This document shows, piece after piece, positions 1 through 12,558 of a DNA stretch of 64,000 bases (position 1 is the first letter of the stretch; the number at the start of each line of letters is the position of its first letter). The stretch is from Lutraria lutraria (taxonomy: Eukaryota > Mollusca > Bivalvia > Venerida > Mactridae). Location: positions 11,170,001 through 11,234,000 of the forward strand of contig OZ026845.1 in NCBI GenBank assembly GCA_964023205.1. Reading direction: 5' to 3'. A program made the position numbers and the translations under genes. The notes under the pieces were generated by a model that was not told the origin of the DNA, searched no databases, and saw only the letters and a list, made by a program, of their open reading frames with translations.

Positions 1-110
1 CATATGGAGACCAATCCAGCTTTTTACAATTGATGAAGACATCGTGCGACTACCCGGTTAGAGTCTTCTATAAGCTATCAGGACATCTTCCTAACCAATC
101 GTAACTTTTC

Positions 111-430
111 GGGTATTTCCGTAACTGAAAAATAAGCCTCGTACGTAAGTGTACGGTTACAAATTTTGGTTACTAGTATGCAGTTCCGGTACCTACTTTT
201 CAAACACTAGGTACCCGTTTTCAAGAATCATTTTCAGAATTACAGACCTTCAAACCTATTTCTCGTTCGCTATATTGACAAAATAGACATCAGTTCCCAT
301 TTAAAGAGAATCAAGTTGTTTCCATCATGGGATTCCCAAAATGGAACGTAGCCCGAGAACAACGAAAACAAAATGGCGGCCTACCTATTATGTCCGAGGC
401 ACTTTCTTTAGACAAACGCCGAGGAGTTCC
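111..430 (+). repeat. Dispersed repeat, copy 1
   Basis: This stretch is clearly similar to 37462-37795. Both begin GGTATTTCCGT, share CCTCGTACGTAAGTGTA, ACAAGTTGTTTCCATC and GTAGCCCGAGAACA in the same order, and end in a segment containing TATTATGTCCG. The open frame over it is not conserved between the copies, so I treat it as non-coding. Family unknown. Confidence 0.7.
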
Positions 431-455
431 GATTGCTTCCTAACATGTGGGATTT

Positions 456-546
456 TTCTGACTCCGGGTGGGATTCGAACTCCCAGCAGCGAGGGACTAC
501 TTCTTACAAATCAGAGACTTTATCCAATGGAGCACGGCGGTCCTCT
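456..546 (-). mobile_element. tRNA-like sequence (SINE head fragment)
   Basis: Read on the minus strand this has a tRNA-like A box (GTGCTCCATTGGATAAAG) and a good B box (GAGTTCGAATCCC), about 50 bases apart. The acceptor and anticodon stems do not form properly, so it is more likely a tRNA-derived SINE head or tRNA pseudogene than a working tRNA. It abuts dispersed repeat copy 1. Confidence 0.5.
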
Positions 547-879
547 TGTCAATACTTATCGCATTGTTATGTATTGCATTTATATGTTTACGATGTTTTT
601 GATCATATCTTAGACTCAAGCTATCTATTGATTCAAGATGTAGCAATGATATTTAAGTGCCAGTATATTGATGATATATGTCTTAACTTGCCTGTATCGG
701 CAAAATAATTAACATTGATTGCCAACTAACTGGCCTTATCTGCAAAGATAAAAAACATATAGTCTCCCGGCCGTATAGTGCTGCATCATGTGTTACTTAC
801 ATTTGGGGAAGCGCTACTAAAATATTGGGAAGAACATGGTAATAGGGAATTCATGAGAACCCCTTTATTAACAACTACC

Positions 880-1433
880 TCATAATAAAGGCCATCTTTT
901 GAATAAAGGCCATTCTTTCTATAAAAACCATCATCTATTACTTAGAAATAAAATGACCTAAAAATAAAGGCCACCTGTGAATAAAGGCCATTCTTTCTAT
1001 AAAAACCGTCATCTATGACTTAGAAATAAAATGACCTACAGATAAAGGCCATCCTGTGAATAAAGGCCATTCTTTCTATAAAAACCATCATCTATTACTT
1101 AGAAATAAAATGACCTACAAATAAAGGCCATCCTGTGAATAAAGGCCATTCTTTCTATAAAAACCATCATCTATTACTTAGAAATAAAATGACCTACAAA
1201 TAAAGGCCACCTGTGAATAAAGGCCATTCTTTCTATAAAAACCATCATCTATTACTTAGAAATAAAATGACCTACAAATAAAGGCCATCCTGTGAATAAA
1301 GGCCATTCTTTCTATAAAAACCGTCATCTATTACTTAGAAATAAAATGACCTACAGATAAAGGCCACCTGTGAATAAAGACCACATTATGCATTTCCTGA
1401 TGGTGGTCTTAATTTACAAGTTTGACTTTATAT
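880..1433 (+). repeat. 78/79-bp tandem array inside an AAAGGCC-family MITE
   Basis: Six head-to-tail units start at 901, 979, 1058, 1137, 1215 and 1294, with period alternating between 78 and 79 bp and high identity. Each holds GAATAAAGGCCATTC, AAAACCATCATC, AAATGACCTA and AAATAAAGGCCA. The same words occur once per element in the MITE copies at 7436, 12559 and 20280, and the array ends with a MITE-like end (ACAAGTTTGACTTTA, 1418-1432). The array is therefore an internal expansion of one MITE. It is too AT-rich and too diverged in period to be a CRISPR array, and this is a eukaryotic genome. Confidence 0.85.
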
Positions 1434-2257
1434 TGTTTTCTGTACCTGTTTTACTATATTATGTAGTGTATATACATTAGTTCGTAATTCAGAAATATTA
1501 CCGTAATTGTTGTAGAATATATATCAAAATATTTATTCAATAAATTATTCATTTATATGATTTTTTTCTTGTAACAATGATGAATGGTACGTTTAAGGCG
1601 CTATTATCACTTCATTCGACGTTTTAAATCCTGACAGTCGCGTGAAATACAGATTTACGTGACCCAATGGTGCCTCGATTTTGAAATACGACTTTAAAAC
1701 ACGACGGTTGACTGACTACTTTAGAGGGTTCCATATAGAATCTATTTTAGTCATAGAGTATGTGTCTGTTGTAGATAGTGGCATAATTAATGAACACTAT
1801 CTAGAGATAGTTTCTAATGGGCATTACAGCAAGTCTGATAACCATGGTACATTTATCGATAAAGCGGTACGGTCTGGTAATGGGAAAAGGAGACACAAAT
1901 CCGGTCTTATCCGTAATAATATAACAGAGCGTATACATGCAGGTTCAAAAATAGAAACTACGACACCCATAGTCCTACTAGAGTAATAAAATATCTCACG
2001 ATTTCATTCAATTGACGTTACATCCCGAAATAAGTTTTTTCGATAACATAAAGTACGACTATAATGCAATTAATGTCAAGAAACTTCTATTTATGTTTTC
2101 AGATTGTAACGCAAACATTTTTTCTTGAAAAGAACACCGTATGTTAAAAGTGTGAAGTAATGTGAATAATTTATTCAAGGCACAAACAAAGACAATGTAA
2201 TGTTGTTAAAAATATTAAAGTATACATTTTGTACGTCTAGGACCGAATACTCATATA
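1434..2257. other. Intergenic, no supported feature
   Basis: AT-rich single-copy-looking DNA. One 101-codon frame (1681-1986, plus strand) has no recognisable domain, and I see nothing else to support it. Confidence 0.5.
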
Positions 2258-2352
2258 CAGTCAAACCTGGTTATAAAGGCCACCCAAGACAAACTATGGC
2301 CGTTATTGACATGTGGCCTTTATTCGTAGGTCATGTTGTTCTAAATAATTAG
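2258..2352 (+). mobile_element. AAAGGCC-family MITE fragment
   Basis: It begins with the family terminus TACAGTCAAACCTGG, followed by TAAAGGCCACC and GTGGCCTTTATTCG, then breaks off just before the element at 2367. The other end of the family is missing. Confidence 0.7.
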
Positions 2353-2366
2353 AAACCGCGTGGCCG

Positions 2367-3165
2367 CATGTGAAGCCCCCCCCCCACAGATCCTCTACTA
2401 CCCAGGAATTCTTTATACACTCTGAAACAATGTTAAATATTATGTTGTTAACATGTTTTATAACAACAAAATAAAGTTTCAAAAATTTCGTTTTCACCAT
2501 ATATATTATACATGTATAATAAAGGTATAGAACTTCAGTACAAATATACACAGGTCGTGTTCATCAATTTAAAACCAGTTTTTAAAAGCCTGTTCTTATT
2601 AGATGCATAGATAATTATTCTTTAACCACCACCCCATTTTATATCCATATATTGCTCTGAATTGGAGCAACAAGCCCTTCAACTTACAAAAAGTGCGTCT
2701 CGACATCGATGTAACCCCAGTTTTTTCATTAGCTGAGTGAATTTCTTTATTCCTTTGTGATTTCATAGCCAATGCGGCGATTTTCGAAAGAAAATATTTT
2801 CTGTAATCACTCACCAACGACGAATCCTTCGATGGATGGATACCTAAGACACTACTATTCAAAAGTTGACGCTTCAGTTTCTGGAACAGCTGAAGGTAAT
2901 GGTTGCCACACCTTCGACTTTGACCAATCGTAGATACTTACCTTTCCGGAACGGTACGCAAAAGGTACGAGTTTAGCGTACGTCATCATGGCCGCGGAGA
3001 ATTGAAATCGGGCGAGACCGTCAAATTTTGAATTGTAGTGTCTTAGGTTTTTTTAACTTTATTTTGTTGCTATAAAACATGTTATAGACACAATAATTAA
3101 CAGTGTTTCAGAGTGTAAAAATAATTCCTGGGTAGTAGAGGTGGGGGGAAGGGGGGCTTCACATG
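2367..3165. mobile_element. 0.8-kb element with ~120-bp inverted ends
   Basis: The left arm (2367-2490) reads CATGTGAAGC, then a C tract, TCTACTACCCAGGAATT, TACACTCTGAAACA and AACATGTTTTATA. The right arm (3045-3165) is its reverse complement with about 80-90% identity by eye, including a G tract opposite the C tract. The interior (about 550 bp) has only an 87-codon minus-strand frame without a known domain. It is a non-autonomous TIR or foldback element. I could not find a convincing target duplication. Confidence 0.75.
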
Positions 3166-6100
3166 CCGGTGTCCTGTGAATACAAATATGTCAATGTTTA
3201 TTTCTCAAGGTTACTGTTCAAATATAGTGCGATAAGTATACCCTTTAAATACCACCAGTTAAGGTTCAATTTTATATAGACGAAAGCAACCCTATTTATC
3301 TATACGTCCCAAGTTTTTTATAGATAATTGACGACGTTTATACTTCCATTTACAGCTTCGAGTATTACTAGTATACAGATAGTTATGCCCCCTTTACAAT
3401 AACTAGACAACTATTTGACCTAATTTTGATATCAGTAGGTCAAAGGTCAATGTCTTATTATCTAGGGCATCCGTGTTTCACAAACATTTCTTGTTTATTA
3501 CATGGATACATCCGCGTACAGCTGTAGATGTATGAAGACATGCCTGTACCTAGATACATCAATATGTTGGATTGTTCTAATGTGTAAAAAATAGTTGCCT
3601 TTGGTGACTATTGTTCTATAAGTAGCAACGGACAGGAGTGTATCTGTTTGCAAGCAGATAATAAATATAAAATGCATCACGCATTGATACGTATGTATTT
3701 GATTAAAGCCCGCTGATGAAATGGATTGATTAACTTATTATTATGACCATATTCGCCGTCTGAATGTGTTGATAATAAATGTCACATATTTAATTCCGTT
3801 TCAAGCTCGGGCTTCTGGCAAAAGTCATGATGTGAACTTCATTAACATTTCAAATAACCAGCAGTGTGGGAGAGAGTAATTCATTAAATACTTATTATAG
3901 TACACGATAATGATGATAAAGATTGATGTTTTAATTCTTAAAAAGGGTGCAGCAATAGATGACATTATTGTCGCATTAACTTAAGATAAAATGTCATATT
4001 TCAACAATTGGTACATAAGTATTACAATCAGAATGTCTGTGAATGTGTTCTATTCTAAAGTATGATCTCACAACGGTCACTTAATCTTAAATACGAATAT
4101 ATAAAGAAGTTATAAGAATATTAATTATGCGCAGTGTTATTGAAATGTAGTAGTTTATGTCATAGATTGACCATTATTGCTGCAGACTAACAATGCGTAT
4201 CATTTTAGTCTAAGGGAGAGAACTCCGATTCATTACAGCAACTGAGACTCGACAAATTGATTCATTTTGTCTGCTGATGCCGGTAAAATGCTTGATTTAT
4301 GCAAACTAAACAAATTGAATTATTAATAGACGTGAAGTATTCTCCTGTCGACTTATCATAATTATGCACTTCGTGGGAGAACGATATTGTTTCCTAAAGC
4401 AATCTACAAATGATAAATTGATACTAGTAATTGAAAATTGCGCTTTGACTAAAACATTGATGATACGACTTTTAGAAACTCAATCGCTTATCAGATTTTG
4501 AAATCCATTAAAATCCCAGGGGTATCCACCATTTACTCACAAAACGGTGGTTTTTGAACGCATGCTGAATTATTGCTCAAATTTCACTAGAAATCCCACG
4601 AGTCGTTTGAATTGAATGCACACTAGGTTGCGATGAAATGTTCTCATGTTTTCGTAATGATAATTGACACATGTACATTTGACAAGATATAATGATTTGT
4701 TAATCAGATGCATGTACAAGTTGCAAACGATTGACATATTAAGTGTTATTTACTCATTTGTGCGGAGTGGTTGACTGGCTGCTCCTTGTTTGTCAGGAAT
4801 GCTAATTGAAGGCTTTTGGAGACTACGATCATCATAGAGAAAGAAACACTTTGCGGGTGTCAATAAATCAATCATGGTGTGAAGGTCAAACACTGTTGTT
4901 GTTGTTGTTGTTTTCGTTATTTTGAACAAAATTTTCATCATTTTGAGGTAAGAATCGTCCGGAAATATTTCTGTATTTTTACTTTGCTAGAAATACTAAT
5001 ATAGGCGCCAATGCAAGGTCGATTGGGTTACTGTAAATATGACGTAGTATTGTTTCGGTCAGTAGTTGATGAACATAACCATATCTACAGGGGGGGCACA
5101 TACATGTGCATACTCTGTATATCACTGGTACTCTCAGATAAACGCGAAAATCGGAATTAGATTTGTTTAAAATAAATCTCGCTGTTACAATCAACAATAT
5201 CCTCGTGGAGAGAAAACAAGTAAATGCTGATTTGGGTAATTCTCATACTTGGCCATATTTTATCTAGTTCTATAATAAACAAACCCTGGGAGAATACGAC
5301 AGTAATTCTGTAGATTATCTAATCATCGTCCCCGTCTGATAATGGCCTCGTATAGTGTACAGATATGGATGTCTAGATATCTATATGGGAGACAATGCTT
5401 TTGGATGATTGAATACTGTACCACCTGAGTGACGTGGAGTGTAAAATACTTGTAGTCAGTTATCAGAACGTACTGCTATTATTCAGCTATCATCGCAGCC
5501 TATTTTAGAGTCATGATTTACTGTAAGTATGATCAATCAAAGTGGACTCGGATGTAAGGAAGAATCGAATCAAGTGCATGAAGGATTGTGTTAATAACAA
5601 ATCAAGTCTTTCTTTATTTCATTGTGGTGGACAAAGTGAAGATACTTGTATACACGCCGGATATGGACCTAATTATTTGAGTCCCAGGAAGTTACTTTAA
5701 CCGTGTTTTCTGTTCGATAACTCGGCTAAGGAAATATTTTGGTATCCAACACATATTATTAATAAGTTATGGTACAGGTTTATATTTCGGTAAAATGTTC
5801 AAATAATTTTCAGCAAATGAAATCCGACTAAATACATTTTACTGAGATAAAATAATGTATTTATAAGCGTATTTACGATACGATACTAAAATGACAATAC
5901 ATTCGAGAACCTTAGCATTGTCAATTAAAATATTACAAATTCTCTTGTAAACTTTCCGTTTCATTTACAGTAAGAATGTAATCGATATCATTCCGATATT
6001 CATGTAAAAATTGATGTACAATTTAATCATAGATAAATATCTTCAATATCTTTAACTAAATATCAATATATGATGTTGAATATTTTCGCTGAATTAAACG

Positions 6101-6216
6101 TATCACTTACAAAACGAACTAACGCTGAATATTCCAGATGGTGCGAAGAATGAAATAGCATCGAATTATAAGTTCATAACAGATTTGCTGACCAAGACAA
6201 AGATAAAATAGTATAC
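3166..6216. other. Intergenic or intronic, no supported feature
   Basis: AT-rich DNA with a short GTT run at about 4893-4911 (AAC on the other strand). If the 6217-6351 exon belongs to a gene, later exons should lie here or beyond the window start. I found no convincing minus-strand exon. Confidence 0.4.
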
Positions 6217-6351
6217 CTTTAAGGCTCCTTTCATTGAATAAACAGCAGACTCGTTATCATGGAAAGTTTGAACAGAAAATTTTCTGCGATGTGGCGACAC
6301 AGGGCCATTCGCCACCACGGACAATTTTCTTCTATCTAGTGGCACTGACAT
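6217..6351 (-). CDS. Putative first coding exon A of unidentified gene
   Basis: On the minus strand the exon runs from ATG (6351-6349) for exactly 45 codons to a phase-0 splice donor (AAG|GTATAC). The peptide begins MSVPLDRRKLSV and continues with SPHRRKFSVQT, so it carries two RRKxS motifs that fit the protein kinase A consensus, and ends GALK. The exon at 8878-9012 encodes a similar peptide of the same length that also ends at a phase-0 donor. This repeated structure is the main evidence that it codes. The frame stays open upstream of the chosen ATG, but similarity to exon B starts here. Downstream exons (lower coordinates) were not found, so the gene is incomplete and unnamed. It could be an alternative first exon or one of two tandem genes. 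Confidence 0.55.
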
Positions 6352-7435
6352 GGTCACAGAATTCACAAAATATTCCTGCCTGATAACAAATTTTATAAAA
6401 ACTTGTACCCAAGATATTAATCCTCTAAAATCATCAAACAATGTCCCCTCTCCTTCATGACAACACTTCGCTTTAAATAACTTCGTAGGCAATAAATCGA
6501 TGACAGTTTAAGACAGAAGTTGCGTACTAGAGTAGTAGATTGCCATGCGCTATCACTTACAGTTTCTATAATGCAATTCGATTCAAGTAGCGTATCACGA
6601 TGCTAGTTAACTGATCAAATTCTTCTATTGTCTGTTTTATTTAAATAAGCTTTTACTGCCGATGCTACTCTACAACTATTTATGCACAACAAAACCTATC
6701 CGAATGAAAACTTTTATCGAGCGAGGCAGAATTATCTTAACCCATGCATACTGTATACTATCGGAAAATATCTCATTAAATCATGATTTTGAAAAAGCAA
6801 AACACAGATCCGGCTGTACGTGCTAAATTCCATATAAGAATTTTCCATTTTATTCAACATCCACAGAACTAGTTCTAAAATTCAATCGATGAAAAGCAGA
6901 GAGAGATCGACTGTGACAGGGAAAGCCTGTCTCTCTGACTAGAGAACTTCACGAAGGGGAGAATATACGACTAACAGAGCTCGATCACCATGTACGATGA
7001 GACAATCACAGAACAAGGGTCTATATTAATCACATTAGCAGTTCAATCATTCCGCAAGTCTGCGACATTGTGAATAGCATGAATAAATAATAATAACATA
7101 CAAATGAATCATGTATATCGACCACTGTTTCACACCAGGGACTACGTATTCTCTTTGACTGACAATAAGACCGTCACTCTGTCTTAAAAATAAACTTCTC
7201 AGATTTTTGTATACAAGGAAATTGAATATTGTCAGCGCGTGTACTTCTCATTTTTCGAATAATAAATTCAATTCTATTGATTTTTCTGTCTCTTAAAAAG
7301 TTCGTTCAGTAATTAGTATTTGTTTAAGACAATCAATATAGAAATGTTTTGAAAAAGATTCTTTTGACTGACACATGTCAATACTTTTACTCCGACACAA
7401 AAACTATTGGAGTCCAGCTACAATGTTTACCATTA
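6352..7435. other. Intergenic or intronic, no supported feature
   Basis: I see no gene, tandem repeat or recognised dispersed repeat here. Confidence 0.4.
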
Positions 7436-7615
7436 CAGTAAAGCGTGTGTTAGTGGTCACCTCCGAATAACGGCAACCCGGTGAATAAAGGCCGTTAACT
7501 CTTTTAAAAACCATCTAGATTATCAAGTACAAATTGACCTCCGAATAATGGCAACCCGTTAATAAAGGTCAAAGTTTGTCTTTCCCAAGGGTGGCCTTTG
7601 TTCTCAGGTCTGGTA
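7436..7615 (-). mobile_element. AAAGGCC-family MITE
   Basis: The copy is diverged and in reverse orientation relative to the one at 20280. It starts TACAGTAAAGCGTGTGTTAG and contains GTGAATAAAGGCCGTT, AATTGACCTCCGAATAA and AGGGTGGCCTTTG. Confidence 0.7.
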
Positions 7616-8877
7616 GTATTCAACACTTACAATCATATTTGATTATGGCTTATAATGCGTTCACGGCGTTTCAATGCCAGATGTCTGTATATCTTCATGA
7701 ATAAAATATGAAAGAGAAAGGTCGTTGTGGGAATATCAAGTCGTAAATATTTAACACGCTAATGAGCTAATTATGCCGAGTATGTACCCAACCATACTAA
7801 ATGGTGGGAAAGTGGAAGACTCACTTTCTGATTATGATATTAGTCGACTTAAGTGAGTAATACCTGGGCTTGGGTGTATGAATCATTGTGGTCACATGTA
7901 GACTTATATTTATTTATATATTCATGTTTAACAACACATTAACCACATGAAAGTAGACAGTTGCTTACGAAGATGAGAGTCTAGTACTGGATCTTCCCAG
8001 AAACGATGCTTAGATTAACTCTCCGCCGCATATGACTCTGACTGTTGAAAAGGGGCGTAAAACTCGATATAAACAAACAAATACCCATATGGTGAAATAT
8101 GGATCTTTTATTGTACATAAGTATGTGACCGCATGGGTCTATAACCTTCCGGATTTGATACATAATATACAATTTAAGAATAAACTAATATAGTTTGTTA
8201 TTTGGTCATATACTTAGTCTATTACATGTATCAGTAGCTAATAATAATATGTTGTTGTTAATGCTTATAAATGCGGTTATGATGCATCACTATTGAATAT
8301 TGATTAATGTTTAACGAATAAGTGTTTTGTATATTTCTTATAAAAAAAAAAAAAAAAAATTCAGTCTTATGAGGGTTTTCATTAGACGTCAAAAGTTTAT
8401 AACTCAAGGAGTCAGCAAAATATCATTGTAATAACAAATTTGACCCTTTGGTACAAATTCTCAAGGGTCAGGATCCCTAATTTACTAATTTCAAGGGCCA
8501 AATTGCCATTTTAAGGGTTACCAAATGAAAGCCCCACGGTCTTATTCAGGAGAAGGTAATTCGGTTGTTAGATAGATCGACATTAGATTAAAAGCTAAAT
8601 AGCTTAAGGTTAGATACCAAATGGAGGATACTATATAGTATATATGCGACATGTGTCAAATCTGAGATCGTACTCAAAAACGACCAATCAAATGCTTTCA
8701 AATAAATCTGTTTTACAATGCGGCTTTTATATGTTGATATAATGATTATCATATGATATTAGTGAACGTTAAACTCAGCGTCGAATATTACCTCGTAATT
8801 GATTTTAATAGTTCAGATTTGCAACAAACGCATTCATTACAAAAGCGCTGGATTAAAGATATAATAAAAGGCCCTAC
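7616..8877. other. Intergenic or intronic; poly(A) run at 8342-8360
   Basis: Only an A homopolymer of about 19 bases stands out. No gene is supported. Confidence 0.4.
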
Positions 8878-9012
8878 CTCCAAAGCAACTTGTAAAGAAT
8901 CCCCTATCGAATCTATGTCCTGGAGAGTTTGTAAGGACATTTTCTTCATTTCTAGGGATCCGGGACCATTTTGCACTTTTCGCCTATCTAAAGGCGAGGA
9001 CGTCATTGACAT
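8878..9012 (-). CDS. Putative first coding exon B, paralogue of exon A
   Basis: From ATG (9012-9010) it runs 45 codons to a phase-0 donor (GAG|GTAGGG), the same length and phase as the exon at 6217-6351. The peptide begins MSMTSSPLDRRKV, contains NGP and KKMSLQT, and ends QVALE. Its last 22 residues align without gaps to exon A, sharing K, S, QT, D, S, S and AL at matching positions, and both share PLDRRK near the start. The likeliest reading is a duplicated alternative first exon of one minus-strand gene; two tandem genes are also possible. The function is unknown to me. Confidence 0.55.
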
Positions 9013-10785
9013 TTTGTAATATCCGTGGAAACAAATTTAGTAAGAAAAACACATTTTATTGAATCGATTAATCAATGAATAACAGTCGCTCAATCAGCAA
9101 CATGAAATGAGTTTTAGAAAAATCAATTCGTCCTTGGCAACGACGTCAGATTTAAAACCATGTGATAAATTAAACAATTTGTCCTTGAAGATAAAAAATC
9201 GTTTTCTCCATCAAAGCGAATGTAAGAATATGCGCTTCTCTTCAACATCAAGTACATTTAGTGAACAGACAACAATCTACACATTGTAGTTATAATAATT
9301 CCATTTCCCAACCGTGACATTAACTGGGCGATATATTGCATCAACTGTTACTATAACCAGCAGAATATCTTTCTTCTGGCGTATTTCCATCGAGAATTGA
9401 TCTTGAAATTATCCTCTTGTAATTCTCAATCAAACGAATGTTACGTAATCAGTAGATTTTGTCGATACCGAATGAACCAATTCCGTGTTAGAGTCAGGCA
9501 AAGAAACACAAAAGCGGGCTTAGCATGTTGAAAAGCAAAACGATTCCAATTAAACGGAGTGTTGTATGATTGTATGTTTTATTCATTAATACAAGTCTAT
9601 AATTAAGGGCTACATTCCAAGTTGCTCTGTATCAACAGTTATTTATGTGGCATTGAAACCAGTAAAAGAAACTAGCGATACTTCGAATATAAAATGTGCT
9701 ATGTATATGGCTTACACTGGTACTGGTCTTATGTTATTGAAACATTGTGAGGGTCTTGAGGTGCTAATTCTGTACAAAATGTGTCTGTAACATTCGGTAG
9801 TGTCTTATTCAGTTATTGATTTCCCAAAAAAGCTTGCTAGTGTTTCAATAGATAATCCGTAGTATCTAAGATCAATATAACACCGTTTTGTACGTTAGAT
9901 GAGACTTCATAATACACCAGAAACGTGTCTGACAATCATGCTAATGAAGATCCTTGCAATCTTCGGGGAGAATTATCAAGGCAAAGGAAGCGTCCTTCGT
10001 ATTGTAAAAGCACTATAGTCAGCAAATACAACTATAAAACAACTACGAACTTATCAAATGTCGACTGATCTTCGACAAAATTGTAAATCCGGTGTGGTGA
10101 GTTAGAGAATGTGTCTGTTAGACTTAGCATAACCTATAGACTGGGATGGAAATGAGGCATCGATGACATTTCTAAAATATAATGATGTGTGTACATGTAT
10201 ATTATATTTTTAATGGTTGAGTATTTTAAGTATATAAAAGATAATGTCGAGTGCGTAGATGTTTAAGGGGATAAAATAGGAGACAGTGAACATTAGCAAA
10301 TAACTTTCTTGACAGGATTTCAAAGTCGTTTTCCTTCCATAGTAACCGATTTCACTGTCGCGTTTTATTTAATTGTATCTTCTCCCTGAGAATTATCTAT
10401 GCTTTTAGTTTTTATAAATCGCTTTATCTCATCTCAATGTGGTGTGTGTTTCTCTTCCAAACAAAAAAAGCGGAATATGTCCGAGAAGACTACGCTCTTA
10501 ATGTTATATTGTATATGTTGCCTGATGCTCTTTGACAATTTGTTGGTAAAGATCGCAAGTTGAACCAAGATTATAAAGCAGAAACACTAAGCGGACATAC
10601 TGGAATCTCAGGCTGATATCACTTGCTGGTTCCAGGTATTGATCCAAGCCCTAGACAAGATTGGTACATGCTAATCATCAATAGTGTATGAATAAACAAG
10701 CTCTTTTTGCCACCCACAATGCGAGCAACATATTCTACATATGATCGTAGCATGAATGTTAATTAACACACAACGCGGTGCAGTA
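9013..10785. other. Intergenic, no supported feature
   Basis: AT-rich DNA. The short frames present have no recognisable product. Confidence 0.4.
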
Positions 10786-11175
10786 CGACAAAGCAGAGCA
10801 CAGCACAGCACAGCACAGAATGGCAAGGCATGGCGAGCCAACACAATGCATAACTGTACAGCATAGCGGGACAAAGCATGGCGAGCCAAGGCACAACACA
10901 GCACAGCACACAAAACAATACAGTACAATATAGCATAGCACAGCACGGCAAAGTACAGAACAACACAGCACAGAACTGCAAACACAGCAAAGAACAGTAT
11001 ATAGCAAAGTAAGAACAAAACAGTACAGCAATGCACATGACAGTACATTACAGTATAGCAATGCACATGGCAGTACAATACAGTATAGCAATGCACATGA
11101 CAGTACAAAACAGTATAGCAATACACATGACAGCACAGCACAGTATAGCGTAACAAAGTAAAGCAAAGCACAATA
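10786..11175. repeat. Degenerate ACAGC/ACAGTACA microsatellite-like tract
   Basis: Imperfect repeats of CACAG, ACAGTACA and TATAGCAATGCACATG fill about 390 bp. The Cys/Leu/Tyr-rich frames on the minus strand are by-products of this simple sequence. At 11030-11135 there is a local array of 30-36 bp units (CAGTATAGCAATGCACATGA). Confidence 0.85.
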
Positions 11176-11579
11176 AAGAATCTAATTCTATGTACATGTA
11201 TCATGTATTGTAGTTATGACATTTATATATTTACAGAATACAATATGATATTTATTAACGACCTACACAAAGTATGATGTCTTCAAAAAATTGTATGAAC
11301 AAACAAAACACCAGACATAAGATTGAGGCTCAAGAACAACAAACCTAATTATGTTGGGTAAAACTATAAAGATAGCCTACACATAATTCTATTTTTTGGT
11401 CCAGGAAATCGTCACGATCAAAACAACATTCTCATAGTTTGAATAGGAAAGTGACTTGTAGAAGGAAAAATTTAATTATGTGTTTTTTTTTATTATTATT
11501 TATTTATGTGACCTAACCTTGGAACGTTTATGACCATATTTGTTATAACACAGATAAAAAGGATTATATCATCTAGGAG

Positions 11580-11830
11580 ATTAAATTAAATACAGACTAT
11601 TTGTATTCCCTTTGGTTGATATAGATAATTATTAACTGTTTTGTGACTAAGAATTGTTTATTACAAAATGTATTCCCGCTAGTCGATTTATATAATTATA
11701 ATCCTGGTCAGTGACTAAGAATTATTTATTAGATAATTCCTTTCTGTCGGTCGATATATATAATTATTTAGATAATTGGTGGGTGACTAAGCTTTGTTTA
11801 ATATAAAATTTATTCCGGCTAGTAAAGAAA
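11580..11830. repeat. ~70-bp tandem repeat, three to four degenerate units
   Basis: GTGACTAAGAATTGTTTATTA recurs in diverged form at about 11643, 11711 and 11783, each preceded by TATATAATTATT-like DNA and followed by ATTCC and CTAGTCGAT-like words. The period is about 68-72 bp. Confidence 0.7.
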
Positions 11831-12558
11831 TGAAACACGGGGAACGTAGCCGTCAAACTTGAATAAAAGGATTATATAGCTTTACAATTTTAACACACTC
11901 AATCACTCAGTTATTGCACAGAGTTGAGATTCTGCAATATACTCATATCACAAAATTGGCCTACAGCATTGTCTGGGAATTAATGTTTAAATCAAAATAT
12001 ATGTACCGTGTTCGGCTATCATAGTCAGACAATCTAGTTTCTCCCCTATTTCGCAACAGCAACCAATATTTTACCAATTTACATGGACTTAATATATAAT
12101 AAATGCTGATAGCGGAATAGTATTGATAATGTAATTTGTGGAGGATTCGAAGAAATGAGATTCACAAACACTTCGATTTCAGACATAAAAAAAGCAAGCT
12201 TCTAGTGTACACAGAGCGAATACGATCTGTGTGTTACAAACGTATTATTTTATTGATTGAATTTCGTAATCCGAAATTTAATACTTCAAGGTTCAATAGA
12301 CTTGAAAAGTCGATGAAAGAATATATTGTCTCAATGGTATAGTTAAACAATATTTACCGTACGTCTTCAAATATGTGTACCTGATAAATCACTATGACGT
12401 ATAAAAGAAGTTTAAACAAATTTGAGGACTAGTATGAGCAGGTGCGAGTTTAAATCCGAACGACAATTTTTCTAATAACTTTTTGTGGAATACAAATAAA
12501 TACAAAGGGTGCATTAGAAAAAATCGAGAACAAATGATATGAATAAATATATGATATA

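Noticed and set aside
341..708. Two overlapping 90-codon plus-strand frames
   Set aside because: They overlie a dispersed repeat and a tRNA-like fragment; the copy at 37462 does not keep the frame.
901..1371. Regularly spaced repeats resembling a CRISPR array
   Set aside because: There are no unique spacers. The units are tandem copies of MITE sequence in a eukaryotic genome.
1681..1986. 101-codon plus-strand frame
   Set aside because: No recognisable family and no splice or poly(A) support; it could be a decayed exon, but nothing shows this.
10671..11204. 177-codon Cys/Tyr/Val-rich minus-strand frame
   Set aside because: It is the translation of an ACAGC/ACAGTACA simple repeat; three overlapping frames are open for the same reason.
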